A stretch of DNA of 64,000 nt. Origin: Methylobacter sp. Its GTDB lineage: Bacteria; Pseudomonadota; Gammaproteobacteria; Methylococcales; Methylomonadaceae. The stretch lies in contig NZ_JAUXVR010000041.1 in NCBI RefSeq assembly GCF_030680395.1, forward strand, positions 124,001-188,000. Direction: 5' to 3'. Shown in pieces: positions 1 to 8,326 of this stretch (position 1 is the first letter of the stretch; each line of letters begins with the position of its first letter). The notes under the pieces are model-generated. The model made no database searches, was not told the origin of the DNA, and saw only the letters and a program-made list of their open reading frames with translations. Made by a program: the position numbers and the translations under genes.

Positions 1-537
1 AGCAGCACCGGCACCGCGCGCTATGTCGATTCATCGGTAGAGCGCGTGCAGATTAAAGTAACCGGCTTTACCGAAGGACGTTATGTGTTGACTTGTAACG
101 GCAGGCGCCTGCCGTTACGCGGCACCGGCCGCAAAGGCGAATATGTTGCCGGAGTGCGTTACCGCGCCTGGCAACCGCCCTCCGCACTGCATCCCACTAT
201 CAGCCCGCATGTGCCGTTGGTGATCGATGTGATCGATACCTGGAACGGGCATTCGGTAGGCGGCTGCACTTATCATGTCGCCCATCCCGGCGGCCGCAGT
301 TACGACGCGTTTCCGGTGAACAGCTATGAAGCCGAGGCGAGGCGCGTCACCCGCTTTTGGGATTTCGGCCATACGCCCGGCGTTATTACGCGCCCGCCGA
401 TAACAATGCCGTTCGACCATCAGGCAGTAGCACAATTCAGCGTCAATGAAGTCGCGCCAAGACCCATGGCGCCGCCTATTGAAGAGCTAAGTCACGAATA
501 TCCGTTTACAATGGACTTGCGGCACCGAAGCAGGTAA
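1..537 (+). CDS. C-terminal end of a DUF2126 (transglutaminase-associated) protein, partial
   Basis: The frame is open from base 1, so the gene begins before the window; about 178 codons are visible. The segment carries the conserved tail of DUF2126 proteins, with motifs TCNGRRLPL, GVRYRAWQPPSALHPTI, DTWNGHSVGGCTYHVAHPGG and FPVNSYEAEARR. Whole family members are about 1,100 residues long, usually with an N-terminal transglutaminase-like domain that cannot be seen here. In many bacteria the gene neighbours a circularly permuted ATP-grasp/alpha-E gene and a further transglutaminase gene, and that pair lies at 2200-5696, beyond citrate synthase. The set is thought to make and break peptide bonds or modify peptides, but no substrate is known. 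The family call is firm; the function is not. Confidence 0.85.
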   Translation, partial: SSTGTARYVDSSVERVQIKVTGFTEGRYVLTCNGRRLPLRGTGRKGEYVAGVRYRAWQPPSALHPTISPHVPLVIDVIDTWNGHSVGGCTYHVAHPGGRSYDAFPVNSYEAEARRVTRFWDFGHTPGVITRPPITMPFDHQAVAQFSVNEVAPRPMAPPIEELSHEYPFTMDLRHRSR

Positions 538-612
538 TACCGGAGTGTGCGGATATAGCCGCGTAAGGTACGCTGTGCGTATCATTAAATTACGCGGCTA
601 GAGCTTCCAAGA

Positions 613-646
613 CGCGGATTGCCAAGCAGGAGCTTGGGAATCCGCG
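613..646. repeat. Palindromic hairpin of the CCAAGC/GCTTGG family
   Basis: Arms 613-627 and 632-646 pair over 15 positions with one G-G mismatch around an AGGA loop. The core CCAAGC...GCTTGG is shared with the larger palindrome clusters at 23395-23502 and 35687-35790. It lies between the DUF2126 gene and gltA and could also stop transcription from upstream, although no clear T-tract follows. Confidence 0.6.
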
Positions 647-703
647 GATAAATAAAATAAAATTAAGTGATGGTCTAGCCATCAGCTTTGGAGATTTATT
701 CAA

Positions 704-2008
704 ATGACCGATAAATTAAAGCAGTTATCCCCAGCCATATTGACATTGGATGATAAAAATTACTCATTACCCACTTTGATAGGGATCGAGGGTGAAAAAG
801 CCATCGATATCTCCAAATTGCGCAGTCAAAGCAGTTACGTGACCCTGGATGAAGGCTATGGCAATACCGCCAGCTGTGAAAGCGCCATCACTTATATTGA
901 CGGCGAGAAAGGCATACTCCGTTATCGCGGTTATCCTATTGAAGAATTGGCCGAAAATTCGCGTTTTGTTGAAGTGGCCTATTTGCTGCTGAATGGCGAA
1001 CTACCTAATAGCCGACAGTTATTGGAGTTTTCAACCAATCTTAACGAGTCTTCGATCATTCCCGAAGACATGCATCATTTTTTTAACGGTTTTCCGCGCG
1101 GCTCGCACCCGATGGGTATTTTGGCGACCATGGTGGCCTCATTATCCACGTTCTACCCGATCCCCGACCGGCTTGATACGGTGACAGAACAGCAAATTGT
1201 TATCAACTTGATCTCTCAGGTACGCACTATCGCAGCTTTCTCCTACAAGAAATCGATCGGCGAACCGCTAGTTTATCCGTCCTACAAGCTTAAATACGTA
1301 CGCAACTTCCTGAACATGATGTTTTCATCGCCGGTGCGGGATTATCAATTGGATGAAGATATTGTCAGAGCCATCGATATGTTCCTGATCCTGCATGCCG
1401 ACCATGAGCAAAATTGCAGCACCTCTTCGGTGCGTACCGCAGGTTCAAGTATGGCGAATGTGTATGCGGTGGCTTCGGCAGGCATCTCGGCGCTTTGGGG
1501 GCCTCGTCATGGCGGCGCCAATCAGCAAGTGATACAGATGCTTGAACAGATACATGCCGACGGCGGCGACGGCACTGAATTTATCAATCAGGCAAAAGAT
1601 AAAAACTCGCCAAGCCGACTGATGGGTTTCGGCCATCGCGTGTACAAGAATTTCGATCCCCGCGCCATGGTATTAAAAAAACAATGCGACAAATTATTCG
1701 CCAAAGCCGGGGTTAGCGATCCTTTGTTCGATATTGCCCGGAAACTGGAAGAAATCGCCTTGAAAGACGACTATTTCATCTCCCGGAAACTGTATCCGAA
1801 CGTCGATTTTTATTCCGGATTGATTCTCCGGGCCGCCGGCATACCCACCAATATGTACACGGTGTTATTCGCTATCGGCCGGATGCCCGGCTGGCTGGCG
1901 CACTGGCGGGAAATGCTGCACAGCGAGCAAGTGATCATTACCCGTCCTCGTCAGATCTATGTGGGCGAGCCGTTACGGCATTATCAAAATATTGAACAAC
2001 GGCCTTGA
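704..2008 (+). CDS. gltA: Citrate synthase (type II)
   Basis: Condenses oxaloacetate and acetyl-CoA to citrate at the entry of the TCA cycle in the cytoplasm. The 434-residue length is typical of the hexameric, NADH-regulated type of Gram-negative bacteria. Motifs seen are HADHEQNCSTSSVR at about 231-244, WGPRHGGAN with a catalytic His near 269, GFGHRVYKNFDPR at about 308-320 with the second catalytic His, and PNVDFYSG near 365 with the catalytic Asp. ATG 704 is preceded by GGAG at 690-693. A strong hairpin plus T-run follows the gene. It sits oddly between DUF2126 and the ATP-grasp/alpha-E gene, which are usually adjacent; this looks like an insertion or rearrangement rather than a functional link. 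Confidence 0.97.
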   Translation: MTDKLKQLSPAILTLDDKNYSLPTLIGIEGEKAIDISKLRSQSSYVTLDEGYGNTASCESAITYIDGEKGILRYRGYPIEELAENSRFVEVAYLLLNGELPNSRQLLEFSTNLNESSIIPEDMHHFFNGFPRGSHPMGILATMVASLSTFYPIPDRLDTVTEQQIVINLISQVRTIAAFSYKKSIGEPLVYPSYKLKYVRNFLNMMFSSPVRDYQLDEDIVRAIDMFLILHADHEQNCSTSSVRTAGSSMANVYAVASAGISALWGPRHGGANQQVIQMLEQIHADGGDGTEFINQAKDKNSPSRLMGFGHRVYKNFDPRAMVLKKQCDKLFAKAGVSDPLFDIARKLEEIALKDDYFISRKLYPNVDFYSGLILRAAGIPTNMYTVLFAIGRMPGWLAHWREMLHSEQVIITRPRQIYVGEPLRHYQNIEQRP

Positions 2009-2073
2009 TACGGTATAACAATCAAATTGCTTAAGCGGAGAATAGTGGTAAACAGACGCTTAACAATCTTTTG

Positions 2074-2130
2074 TTCACCACGAAGGCACGAAGAACATAA
2101 AACTTCGTGTTCTTCGTGGTGAAGTTTTTT
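2074..2130 (+). terminator. Hairpin with T-run after gltA
   Basis: Twelve perfectly paired bases (TTCACCACGAAG against CTTCGTGGTGAA) enclose a further partly paired section, and the right arm is followed closely by TTTTTT. This fits a Rho-independent terminator for gltA. The CACGAAG motif is also common in dispersed repeats, so it may have arisen from one. Confidence 0.65.
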
Positions 2131-2199
2131 CGTTTTTAATGATGAAGGTGCAGCTTAGCGGTGTGCCTGATTCCATTTTCTAACCACTGAGCAGTACGC

Positions 2200-4761
2200 A
2201 TGAACGAATCAACCGGCAATATTGGCGCGCAGTTTTACGCCACCAAACTTGGCGTTTACGATGAAATGGTTGCCAAAGAACATAAAGTGCTGCCTTACTG
2301 GGAGCGTTTTATGGACGCCATTGCAACGCTGGGTAGCGAACAGCTGGAGTTGCGCCGCCGCGAAGCCCAGCGCCTGTTGCGGGAAAACGGCGTCACTTAC
2401 AATGTTTACGGCGATGCGCAAAAACTCGCCCGGCCGTGGCGGCTTGACCCTGTTCCGCTACTGATCAGCAGTGAAGATTGGTCGCTTATTGAAGCCGGTC
2501 TTAAACAACGGGCAGAGCTGCTCAACCTGATTTTAAACGATATTTACGGCAAACAGCAGCTGCTAAAAAAAGGCCTGTTGCCCAGTGAACTGGTGTTGGC
2601 GCACGACGGCTTTTTGCATCCTTGCATGGGTACCCTGCCCCATCTTCAACGCCAGCTGACTGTTTATTCGGCCAACCTTGCCCGTGGTCATAATGGCCGC
2701 ATGCTGGTATTGGATGATCGTAGCCAGGCACCTTCCGGCGCCGGCTATGCCTTGGAAAACCGTACCGTGATGACACGGGTTCTTCCGGATATTTTCCGGG
2801 AAACGCAAGTGAACCGGCTTTCCGGTTTTTTCAAAGCCCTGCGCAAGGGGCTGGCTGATATTGCGCCGCATAATAAAGAAGATCCGCGAATTGTCATACT
2901 CACGCCGGGTTCTCTTAACGAAACCTATTTTGAGCATGCTTATTTATCGTCTTATCTCGGTTTTTCCCTGGTACAGGGCGACGACCTGACCGTACGCGAT
3001 GGCCGCGTCTGGCTTAAATCGCTGGATGGTCTGCAACCGGTCGACGTTATCTTGCGCCGGGTTGACGATTCTTTCTGCGATCCGCTGGAGTTGCGTAGCG
3101 CTTCCCGGCTGGGTGTGGCCGGACTGCTTGAAGCCGTGCGCCGCAATAATGTGGCGATCGCCAATCCTTTGGGCAGCAGTGTTCTGGAAAATCCGGGATT
3201 ATTGGCATTTTTACCCAGACTCTCGCGGTATTTTTTAAATCAGGAATTGATGCTGCCTTCGGTTGCCACTTGGTGGTGCGGCCAGCGCCGTGAACGGGAT
3301 TTTGTACTACAAAATCTTGATCGGCTGGTCATTAAGCCGATCAATCGCAGTTCAGGAAATCATGTCCTTTTTGGCGCACTGTTAAGCGCCAAAGAAAAAG
3401 AGCTTTTACGTGCCGCCATTATCGCCAAACCGCATTGTTATGTCGGTCAGGAGCATGTCAGTTTTTCTACGGTACCCTCATTTATCGACCACCATATTGA
3501 GCCGCGATTTGCGGTATTACGGAGCTTTGTAGTTGCCGGCAGCGATGACTATCAAGTGATGCCCGGCGGCCTTACCCGAATTGCCCGTCAGCAGGACGAT
3601 TTTATTGTTTCAAATCAGGCGGGCGGAATTAGTAAGGATACCTGGGTATTGGCTGATGAACCGGACAATCAGGTCAGTTTGTGGTTCCAGCCCGGTCGGG
3701 ACGTGCTTTTGTCTGCGGACACCGAACCCTTAACCAGTCGCGCGGCCAATAATCTGTTTTGGGTTGGACGATATCTGGAACGTATCAAAGCGGCTACCCG
3801 CTTAATGCGCATGATATTGCTCAAGTTGGCCGAAGCCCGGGAACTTAACGATCCGCTCGACAGCCAGTGTCTCAATGTATTATTGAGCGCGCTGACTCAG
3901 GTAACCGGTACCTATCCGGGGTTTGTTACCAGTCATGCGTCTGTGTTAAAGGAGCCTCAGGATGAATTGCTGGCACTCGCTAAAAATGTCCAGCGCTCCG
4001 GCACGCTGGCGGCCAACATTCAAGCGTTTGCCCAAACTGCGTTCAGTATTCGCGATGTCTGGTCGCAGGATACCTGGCGTTGCGTCGATAATCTTCAACG
4101 ACGCTGGCAACAACGGGTAGTGAGCAATCATTGCGATCTGGAGCAACTGCAAAAATGCCTGGACGATTTAATCACCGGCTTTGTCGCATTTATTGGTCTG
4201 ACCACTGAAAGCATGACCCGCGAAGCAGGTTGGTTGATGCTGGATAGCGGCCGTCGCCTGGAACATGCACTGGCATTGATCGCGTTATTGCGCGCCACGG
4301 TAGTGCAGCGTCATGAGCCGGCATTGCAAAATCAGCTGCTGGAAGCGGTGTTGATCTCCACTGACAGTTTGAGCATTTATCGGCGCCGCTACCGCTCATT
4401 TATCAAGTTGCCGATGGTGCTGGAATTATTGCTGACGGATGAAACCCATCCACGTTCGCTGGCCTATCAGCTACATCAATTATCCAGCCATATCAATGCA
4501 TTGCCAAGAGAACACGGCAAGGGACAGTTGAGTGAAGAAGAACGTTTGATACTCAGAGCCTACACCGATTTACGCTTGGTTAAAGTGCCGGAGCTGATTA
4601 ATATTGATGACGATGCCGGCGTTTACAGTGAACTGGAAAGTGTCTTGTCGGCAATGACGGAGCAGTTATGGCAGCTTTATGAAGTGCTTGCACAAGCCTA
4701 TTTCAGCCATTCTCAAATGCCTCAATTGATGATGCCGATGCAGCCGGAGGATGATCTGTGA
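2200..4761 (+). CDS. Circularly permuted ATP-grasp / alpha-E domain fusion protein
   Basis: The 853-residue protein joins two domains usually encoded apart or fused. The first, about residues 1-490, is a circularly permuted type 2 ATP-grasp ligase (DUF404/407 type), with conserved stretches such as YNVYGDAQ, RPWRLDPVPLLI, LTPGSLNETYFEH, LVIKPINRSSGNHVLFG and RSFVVAGSDDYQVMPGGL. The second, about 515-840, is an alpha-E (DUF403) helical domain starting at LTSRAANNLFWVGRYLERIKA. ATP-grasp enzymes of this group are predicted peptide or amide ligases, and alpha-E proteins accompany them in operons with transglutaminase-like peptidases and Anbu. Its stop overlaps the next start by four bases (ATGA), so translation is probably coupled. 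The substrate is unknown. Confidence 0.9.
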   Translation: MNESTGNIGAQFYATKLGVYDEMVAKEHKVLPYWERFMDAIATLGSEQLELRRREAQRLLRENGVTYNVYGDAQKLARPWRLDPVPLLISSEDWSLIEAGLKQRAELLNLILNDIYGKQQLLKKGLLPSELVLAHDGFLHPCMGTLPHLQRQLTVYSANLARGHNGRMLVLDDRSQAPSGAGYALENRTVMTRVLPDIFRETQVNRLSGFFKALRKGLADIAPHNKEDPRIVILTPGSLNETYFEHAYLSSYLGFSLVQGDDLTVRDGRVWLKSLDGLQPVDVILRRVDDSFCDPLELRSASRLGVAGLLEAVRRNNVAIANPLGSSVLENPGLLAFLPRLSRYFLNQELMLPSVATWWCGQRRERDFVLQNLDRLVIKPINRSSGNHVLFGALLSAKEKELLRAAIIAKPHCYVGQEHVSFSTVPSFIDHHIEPRFAVLRSFVVAGSDDYQVMPGGLTRIARQQDDFIVSNQAGGISKDTWVLADEPDNQVSLWFQPGRDVLLSADTEPLTSRAANNLFWVGRYLERIKAATRLMRMILLKLAEARELNDPLDSQCLNVLLSALTQVTGTYPGFVTSHASVLKEPQDELLALAKNVQRSGTLAANIQAFAQTAFSIRDVWSQDTWRCVDNLQRRWQQRVVSNHCDLEQLQKCLDDLITGFVAFIGLTTESMTREAGWLMLDSGRRLEHALALIALLRATVVQRHEPALQNQLLEAVLISTDSLSIYRRRYRSFIKLPMVLELLLTDETHPRSLAYQLHQLSSHINALPREHGKGQLSEEERLILRAYTDLRLVKVPELINIDDDAGVYSELESVLSAMTEQLWQLYEVLAQAYFSHSQMPQLMMPMQPEDDL

Positions 4762-5696
4762 AATACCGCATTACTCACAGCACGCTCTACCAGTACAGTC
4801 AATTGGTTGGTCTGTGCCAGAATGAAGCACGATTGCAACCCCGCGATTTCTGGCGCCAGCAATGTCAAAGCAGCCGCTTTGACATTAGCCCCACCCCTAG
4901 CGATTTTCACGAACGCCGGGATTTTTTCGGCAATCGTGTCGCTTATTTCGCCATACAACAAGCGCATCAACGCTTGGTGGTCACCGCAGTAAGTGAAGTC
5001 ACGATATTTCCCAGACAAAGCCGTGACGATTTGACTAATTTAATCACTTGGGAGCAAGTGCATGAGCAGTTGCAAGGAGTCCCCGGACAATCACAAGTGC
5101 AAACGCAGTCGCAGTCGCAAGGCCAGTATCAGCAGCAAAATCACTATGATGAGCTACTGGATGCCAAGCTGTTTTTGCTGGACTCGCCGATGGTCATCGC
5201 CAATGCCGAACTGGCTAATTATGCACAAAGCTCATTTTTGCCCAATCGGCCGCTGGTGCAGGCAGTGACGGATTTGATGCAGCGAATCCACGCCGATTTT
5301 ACTTACGATCCGAGCAGCACCACAATTGCCACGCCGTTATCCGACGTGCTTCAATTTCGCCGCGGCGTGTGTCAGGATTTTGCCCATCTGGCGATCGGTT
5401 GCTTACGTTCTTTTGGACTTGCTGCGCGTTACGTCAGCGGCTATGTGGAAACGCAGCCGGAACCGGGCAAGCAGCGCCTGGTCGGGGCGGATGCCTCGCA
5501 TGCCTGGTTTGCCGTGTATGTGCCGGGTACCGGTTGGCTGGAGTTTGATCCTACCAATAATGCCGTGCCATTCGATCAACATATCACCTTGGCTTGGGGA
5601 CGCGACTACACGGATGTCACGCCGTTAAAGGGCATTGCTTTTGGCGGCGGCCAGCATACCTTATCAGTCTCGGTGGATGTGCTTAGGTTGGAATAA
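4758..5696 (+). CDS. Transglutaminase-like cysteine peptidase family protein
   Basis: 312 residues with an N-terminal beta-rich region typical of bacterial transglutaminase-like proteins and a C-terminal transglutaminase core. The catalytic triad is visible: Cys in RRGVCQDFAH (near 205), His in ADASHAWFAVYVPG (near 251) and Asp in WLEFDPTNN (near 267). These proteins are predicted peptidases or amidases rather than cross-linking enzymes. A Gln-rich linker (about 111-131, alternating Q with S, V, T and G) interrupts the N-terminal part and looks like slippage-prone expansion. The ATG overlaps the stop of the ATP-grasp/alpha-E gene, so ligase and predicted peptidase are made together. Downstream, bioD is convergent. 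Confidence 0.9.
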   Translation: MKYRITHSTLYQYSQLVGLCQNEARLQPRDFWRQQCQSSRFDISPTPSDFHERRDFFGNRVAYFAIQQAHQRLVVTAVSEVTIFPRQSRDDLTNLITWEQVHEQLQGVPGQSQVQTQSQSQGQYQQQNHYDELLDAKLFLLDSPMVIANAELANYAQSSFLPNRPLVQAVTDLMQRIHADFTYDPSSTTIATPLSDVLQFRRGVCQDFAHLAIGCLRSFGLAARYVSGYVETQPEPGKQRLVGADASHAWFAVYVPGTGWLEFDPTNNAVPFDQHITLAWGRDYTDVTPLKGIAFGGGQHTLSVSVDVLRLE

Positions 5697-5758
5697 CATA
5701 AGTTACCCTGTCATCCTTAGCATGTGTTTTAAAAGTCTACCAACTCTGGCTGGACGGA

Positions 5759-6472
5759 TTAACCTGTCGTCAACCGGTCAGCCAGGGCCGCCAGCGCAGG
5801 ACAAAGCATCATCCAGCCTGGATCAGTGGTGCTCGCATCGAACCGGTCGGTCACAATCACCGGTTGTCCCAACCAGCGGGACAGGTCTGTTACGTTGTCC
5901 ATAAGCGGATCGCCGTAGGGGCCAAGCCGATTCAACACCACTCCCGCTAGAGTCAAGCCGCGCCGTCTGATCGCTTCCACGGCCATCAGGGTGTGGCCGA
6001 TGGTGCCCAACCGGTCCGCCGCCACCAATAGCACCGGCAGGGACAGCGCCATGGCCAGATCGACGTTGAGCGCACCCGATGCCAACGGCGAGTAGAATCC
6101 CCCTGCGCCTTCCACCAACAGGAAATCTGTATCGGCCACCCCTTTGAAGCAAGCCGCCTGAACATCATCCAAAGTCAAGGTTTTACCGGACAAGGCTGCC
6201 GCCCGTTCCGGCGACAGTGCCGGTTCCATGGGATAAGGGCAGATCTGCGCCAAGGGTTCATCCGTTCGAGATGCGACTTGCAGCGTTCTGGCATCCTCGG
6301 GCACAAGGCGGTTTCCTTTCTTTCGTCGACAACCGGATTCCACCGGTTTGCGGGGGCGCACGATCAGATTCCGCTCTGCGAGTAGATGGGCCAAAGCGGC
6401 GGCAATCTGGGTTTTGCCGACGCCGGTGTCAGTGCCTGTCACGAACAGGCCGTAGGGAATTTGGTTAGCCAT
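5759..6472 (-). CDS. bioD: Dethiobiotin synthetase
   Basis: ATP-dependent carboxylation of 7,8-diaminopelargonate to dethiobiotin, the penultimate step of biotin synthesis. The 237-residue protein shows the P-loop GTDTGVGKT at about 11-19, the substrate-binding region VESGCRR, and the Mg-binding motif VEGAGGFYSPL. The frame extends upstream to 6685, but the start at 6472 is favoured: CGGAGG lies about eight bases ahead of it and the family begins at this point. The other bio genes are not in the window. It lies 70 bases downstream of cysD and is probably cotranscribed, an unusual pairing. Residues following the P-loop (RNLIVRPRKPVESGCRRKKGN) differ slightly from the usual KPV.SG context, but the key lysine is kept. 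Confidence 0.93.
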   Translation of the reverse strand: MANQIPYGLFVTGTDTGVGKTQIAAALAHLLAERNLIVRPRKPVESGCRRKKGNRLVPEDARTLQVASRTDEPLAQICPYPMEPALSPERAAALSGKTLTLDDVQAACFKGVADTDFLLVEGAGGFYSPLASGALNVDLAMALSLPVLLVAADRLGTIGHTLMAVEAIRRRGLTLAGVVLNRLGPYGDPLMDNVTDLSRWLGQPVIVTDRFDASTTDPGWMMLCPALAALADRLTTG

Positions 6473-6542
6473 TACAAATCCTCCGGGAGAGGATTTGGAC
6501 GCGCAATGCGCGCCCACAGTGTGAAAACAGGGATGTTTTTCA

Positions 6543-7451
6543 TCAAAAATAACCCTCCTTCTTTTTATCTTCCATCGAACCGGTCTGGTCGTGATCGATG
6601 AGCCGACCTTGCCGTTCTGAGGTGGTTGCCAATAGCATTTCCTGAATGATTTCAGGCAACGTGCTGGCGGTGGATTCGACGGCACCAGTTAACGGATAAC
6701 AACCCAGGGTACGGAAACGCACCATAAGCATCTGAGGCTGCTCACCTGGCTCCAGCGGCATACGCTCGTCATCGACCATGATCCATGTGCCTTCGCGCTG
6801 GACGACGGGACGTTCCTTGGCGAAATATAATGTTGGGATAGGAATTTTTTCCAAATGGATGTATTGCCAAATATCCAGTTCGGTCCAGTTGGACAAGGGA
6901 AATACACGGATCGACTCGCCTTTGTCTATCTTGCCGTTGTAGAGACTCCACAGTTCAGGGCGTTGGCTCTTGGGATCCCAGCGGTGGTTCCGGTCGCGAA
7001 ACGAATAAACGCGCTCCTTGGCGCGGGATTTTTCCTCGTCGCGGCGGGCGCCGCCGAAGGCCGCATCGAACTGATATTTATTGAGCGCCTGTTTGAGCGA
7101 CTCGGTCTTCATGATGTCGGTGTGTTTCTTGCTGCCGTAGGTGAAAGGGTTGACTCCCTTCCTTACCCCTTCCTCGTTGATATGAACGATCAGCTCCAGA
7201 CCCAGTTCACGCACCAGTCGGTCGCGGAATTCGATCATTTCGCGGAATTTCCAGGTGGTATCCACATGCAGCAGCCGAAACGGGGGCTTGCCGGGAAAGA
7301 ATGCCTTCAGCGCCAGTTGCAGCATGACGGCGGAATCCTTGCCGATGGAATAGAGCATTACCGGCCGCTCGAACTCCGCAGCCACCTCGCGGATGATGTG
7401 GATGCTTTCTGCTTCAAGCTGTTTCAGATGGGTCAACTGATATGAAGTCAC
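6543..7451 (-). CDS. cysD: Sulfate adenylyltransferase subunit 2 (ATP sulfurylase small subunit)
   Basis: Activates sulfate to adenosine 5'-phosphosulfate in assimilation, together with the GTPase CysN. The protein aligns along its whole 302 residues with enterobacterial Cys[23 protein letters not shown], the PP-loop [31 protein letters not shown], and the C-terminal [23 protein letters not shown] (abridged motifs). Translation begins at GTG 7451 without a strong ribosome-binding site; alignment with the family supports this start. CysN should follow, but bioD does instead, and no cysN is in the window. Either cysN lies elsewhere or this copy is a relic or second copy. A 137-bp inverted-repeat element lies just upstream. 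Confidence 0.95.
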   Translation of the reverse strand: MTSYQLTHLKQLEAESIHIIREVAAEFERPVMLYSIGKDSAVMLQLALKAFFPGKPPFRLLHVDTTWKFREMIEFRDRLVRELGLELIVHINEEGVRKGVNPFTYGSKKHTDIMKTESLKQALNKYQFDAAFGGARRDEEKSRAKERVYSFRDRNHRWDPKSQRPELWSLYNGKIDKGESIRVFPLSNWTELDIWQYIHLEKIPIPTLYFAKERPVVQREGTWIMVDDERMPLEPGEQPQMLMVRFRTLGCYPLTGAVESTASTLPEIIQEMLLATTSERQGRLIDHDQTGSMEDKKKEGYF

Positions 7452-7503
7452 GCAGGTAATCTCTTGTGTAAGAAGGGTTAAAATTTGCGCGGCGGGTACT
7501 TAG

Positions 7504-7640
7504 GGAGGCGCTGATTAAATCCTTAGGCAGGCTCAGGATGAACGGTAACCTATTGATTCCGTTCATGGTGATCCTTCGGCTGCGCTCAGGACTAAAGGCC
7601 TTGTCGAACCACAAGTAAAAATGATTTGTTCAGCGCTTCC
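7504..7640. mobile_element. MITE-like 137-bp element with terminal inverted repeats
   Basis: The ends GGAGGCGCTGATTAAATCCT (7504 on) and, on the other strand, GGAAGCGCTGAACAAATCAT (7640 back) match at 16 of 20 positions. Inside are paired GCTCAGGATGAACGG and CCGTTCAT segments and the common CCTTCGGCTGCGCTCAGGAC core. It carries no coding capacity; the short frame at 7414-7614 is a by-product. It separates cysD from the carbonic anhydrase gene. No clear target-site duplication was seen. Confidence 0.55.
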
Positions 7641-7666
7641 TTAATAGTATTCGCCCGAAAGTTGTC

Positions 7667-8317
7667 TTATGACGGGTTGTTAATAATCAACGTATCATCA
7701 TAAAAACTAACCTCGCCTGTTAAGAGATCATGATTGCCGCCAATAATTTCTATCTCACCTGCGTCTATCATTTCCTTCAAAATAGGACTGCGTTCGATAA
7801 TGGCATGTACCGTTCTTTTTACATTAATGGCGGCCACTTTTTCGACAAATTCACTGTTGTCCGAATTACGGTTTTCTGTGACGGTTTTTTCGTCATAAAC
7901 CGCAGGTTGTATCTTGCTTAACAGGGCTGTCAGGTTACCCATTTCCACATGATCGCAAGCGCCTTTTATTGCGCCGCATTTGGTATGACCCAACACCACT
8001 ATTATTTTAGAACCGGCCACCTTGCAGCCAAACTCCATGCTGCCTAAAATATCTTCGTTAATGATATTGCCGGCAATACGGACGCTGAATACATCGCCCA
8101 AACCCTGATCAAAAATCAACTCAACCGAGGTCCGGGAATCAATGCAACTTAAAATAACCGCAAACGGATGTTGTCCGTCGGACGTGTCATTGGCCTGTTG
8201 CAGCAGGTTACGGTTGATTTTAAGGTTATTTACAAAGCGTTTATTGCCTTCTTTTAATAAGTCCAACGCCATTGCCGGTGTGATGGCGGCTTGCATTTCT
8301 TTGGTTAATGTTTTCAT
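7667..8317 (-). CDS. Beta-class carbonic anhydrase
   Basis: Interconverts CO2 and bicarbonate in the cytoplasm or periplasm; no clear signal peptide is visible. The 216-residue protein has all beta-class zinc and catalytic residues: Cys-x-Asp-x-Arg in LSCIDSRTSVE (near 58-62) and His-x-x-Cys in GHTKCGAIKGACD (near 110-113). It ends with a well-conserved GEIEIIGGNHDLLTGEVSFYD-type tail (abridged). The gene starts nine bases after the end of a bestrophin-family channel gene and is almost certainly cotranscribed with it. That pairing suggests that the enzyme sets bicarbonate concentration for the channel, or handles bicarbonate that enters through it. Confidence 0.94.
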   Translation of the reverse strand: MKTLTKEMQAAITPAMALDLLKEGNKRFVNNLKINRNLLQQANDTSDGQHPFAVILSCIDSRTSVELIFDQGLGDVFSVRIAGNIINEDILGSMEFGCKVAGSKIIVVLGHTKCGAIKGACDHVEMGNLTALLSKIQPAVYDEKTVTENRNSDNSEFVEKVAAINVKRTVHAIIERSPILKEMIDAGEIEIIGGNHDLLTGEVSFYDDTLIINNPS

Positions 8318-8326
8318 TTTTTGATC

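Noticed and set aside
5823-6152. 109-codon minus-strand frame inside bioD
   Set aside because: A shadow frame of bioD, whose own frame has clear catalytic motifs.
7414-7614. 66-codon minus-strand frame upstream of cysD
   Set aside because: It lies within the MITE-like element and overlaps the cysD start; no supporting content.
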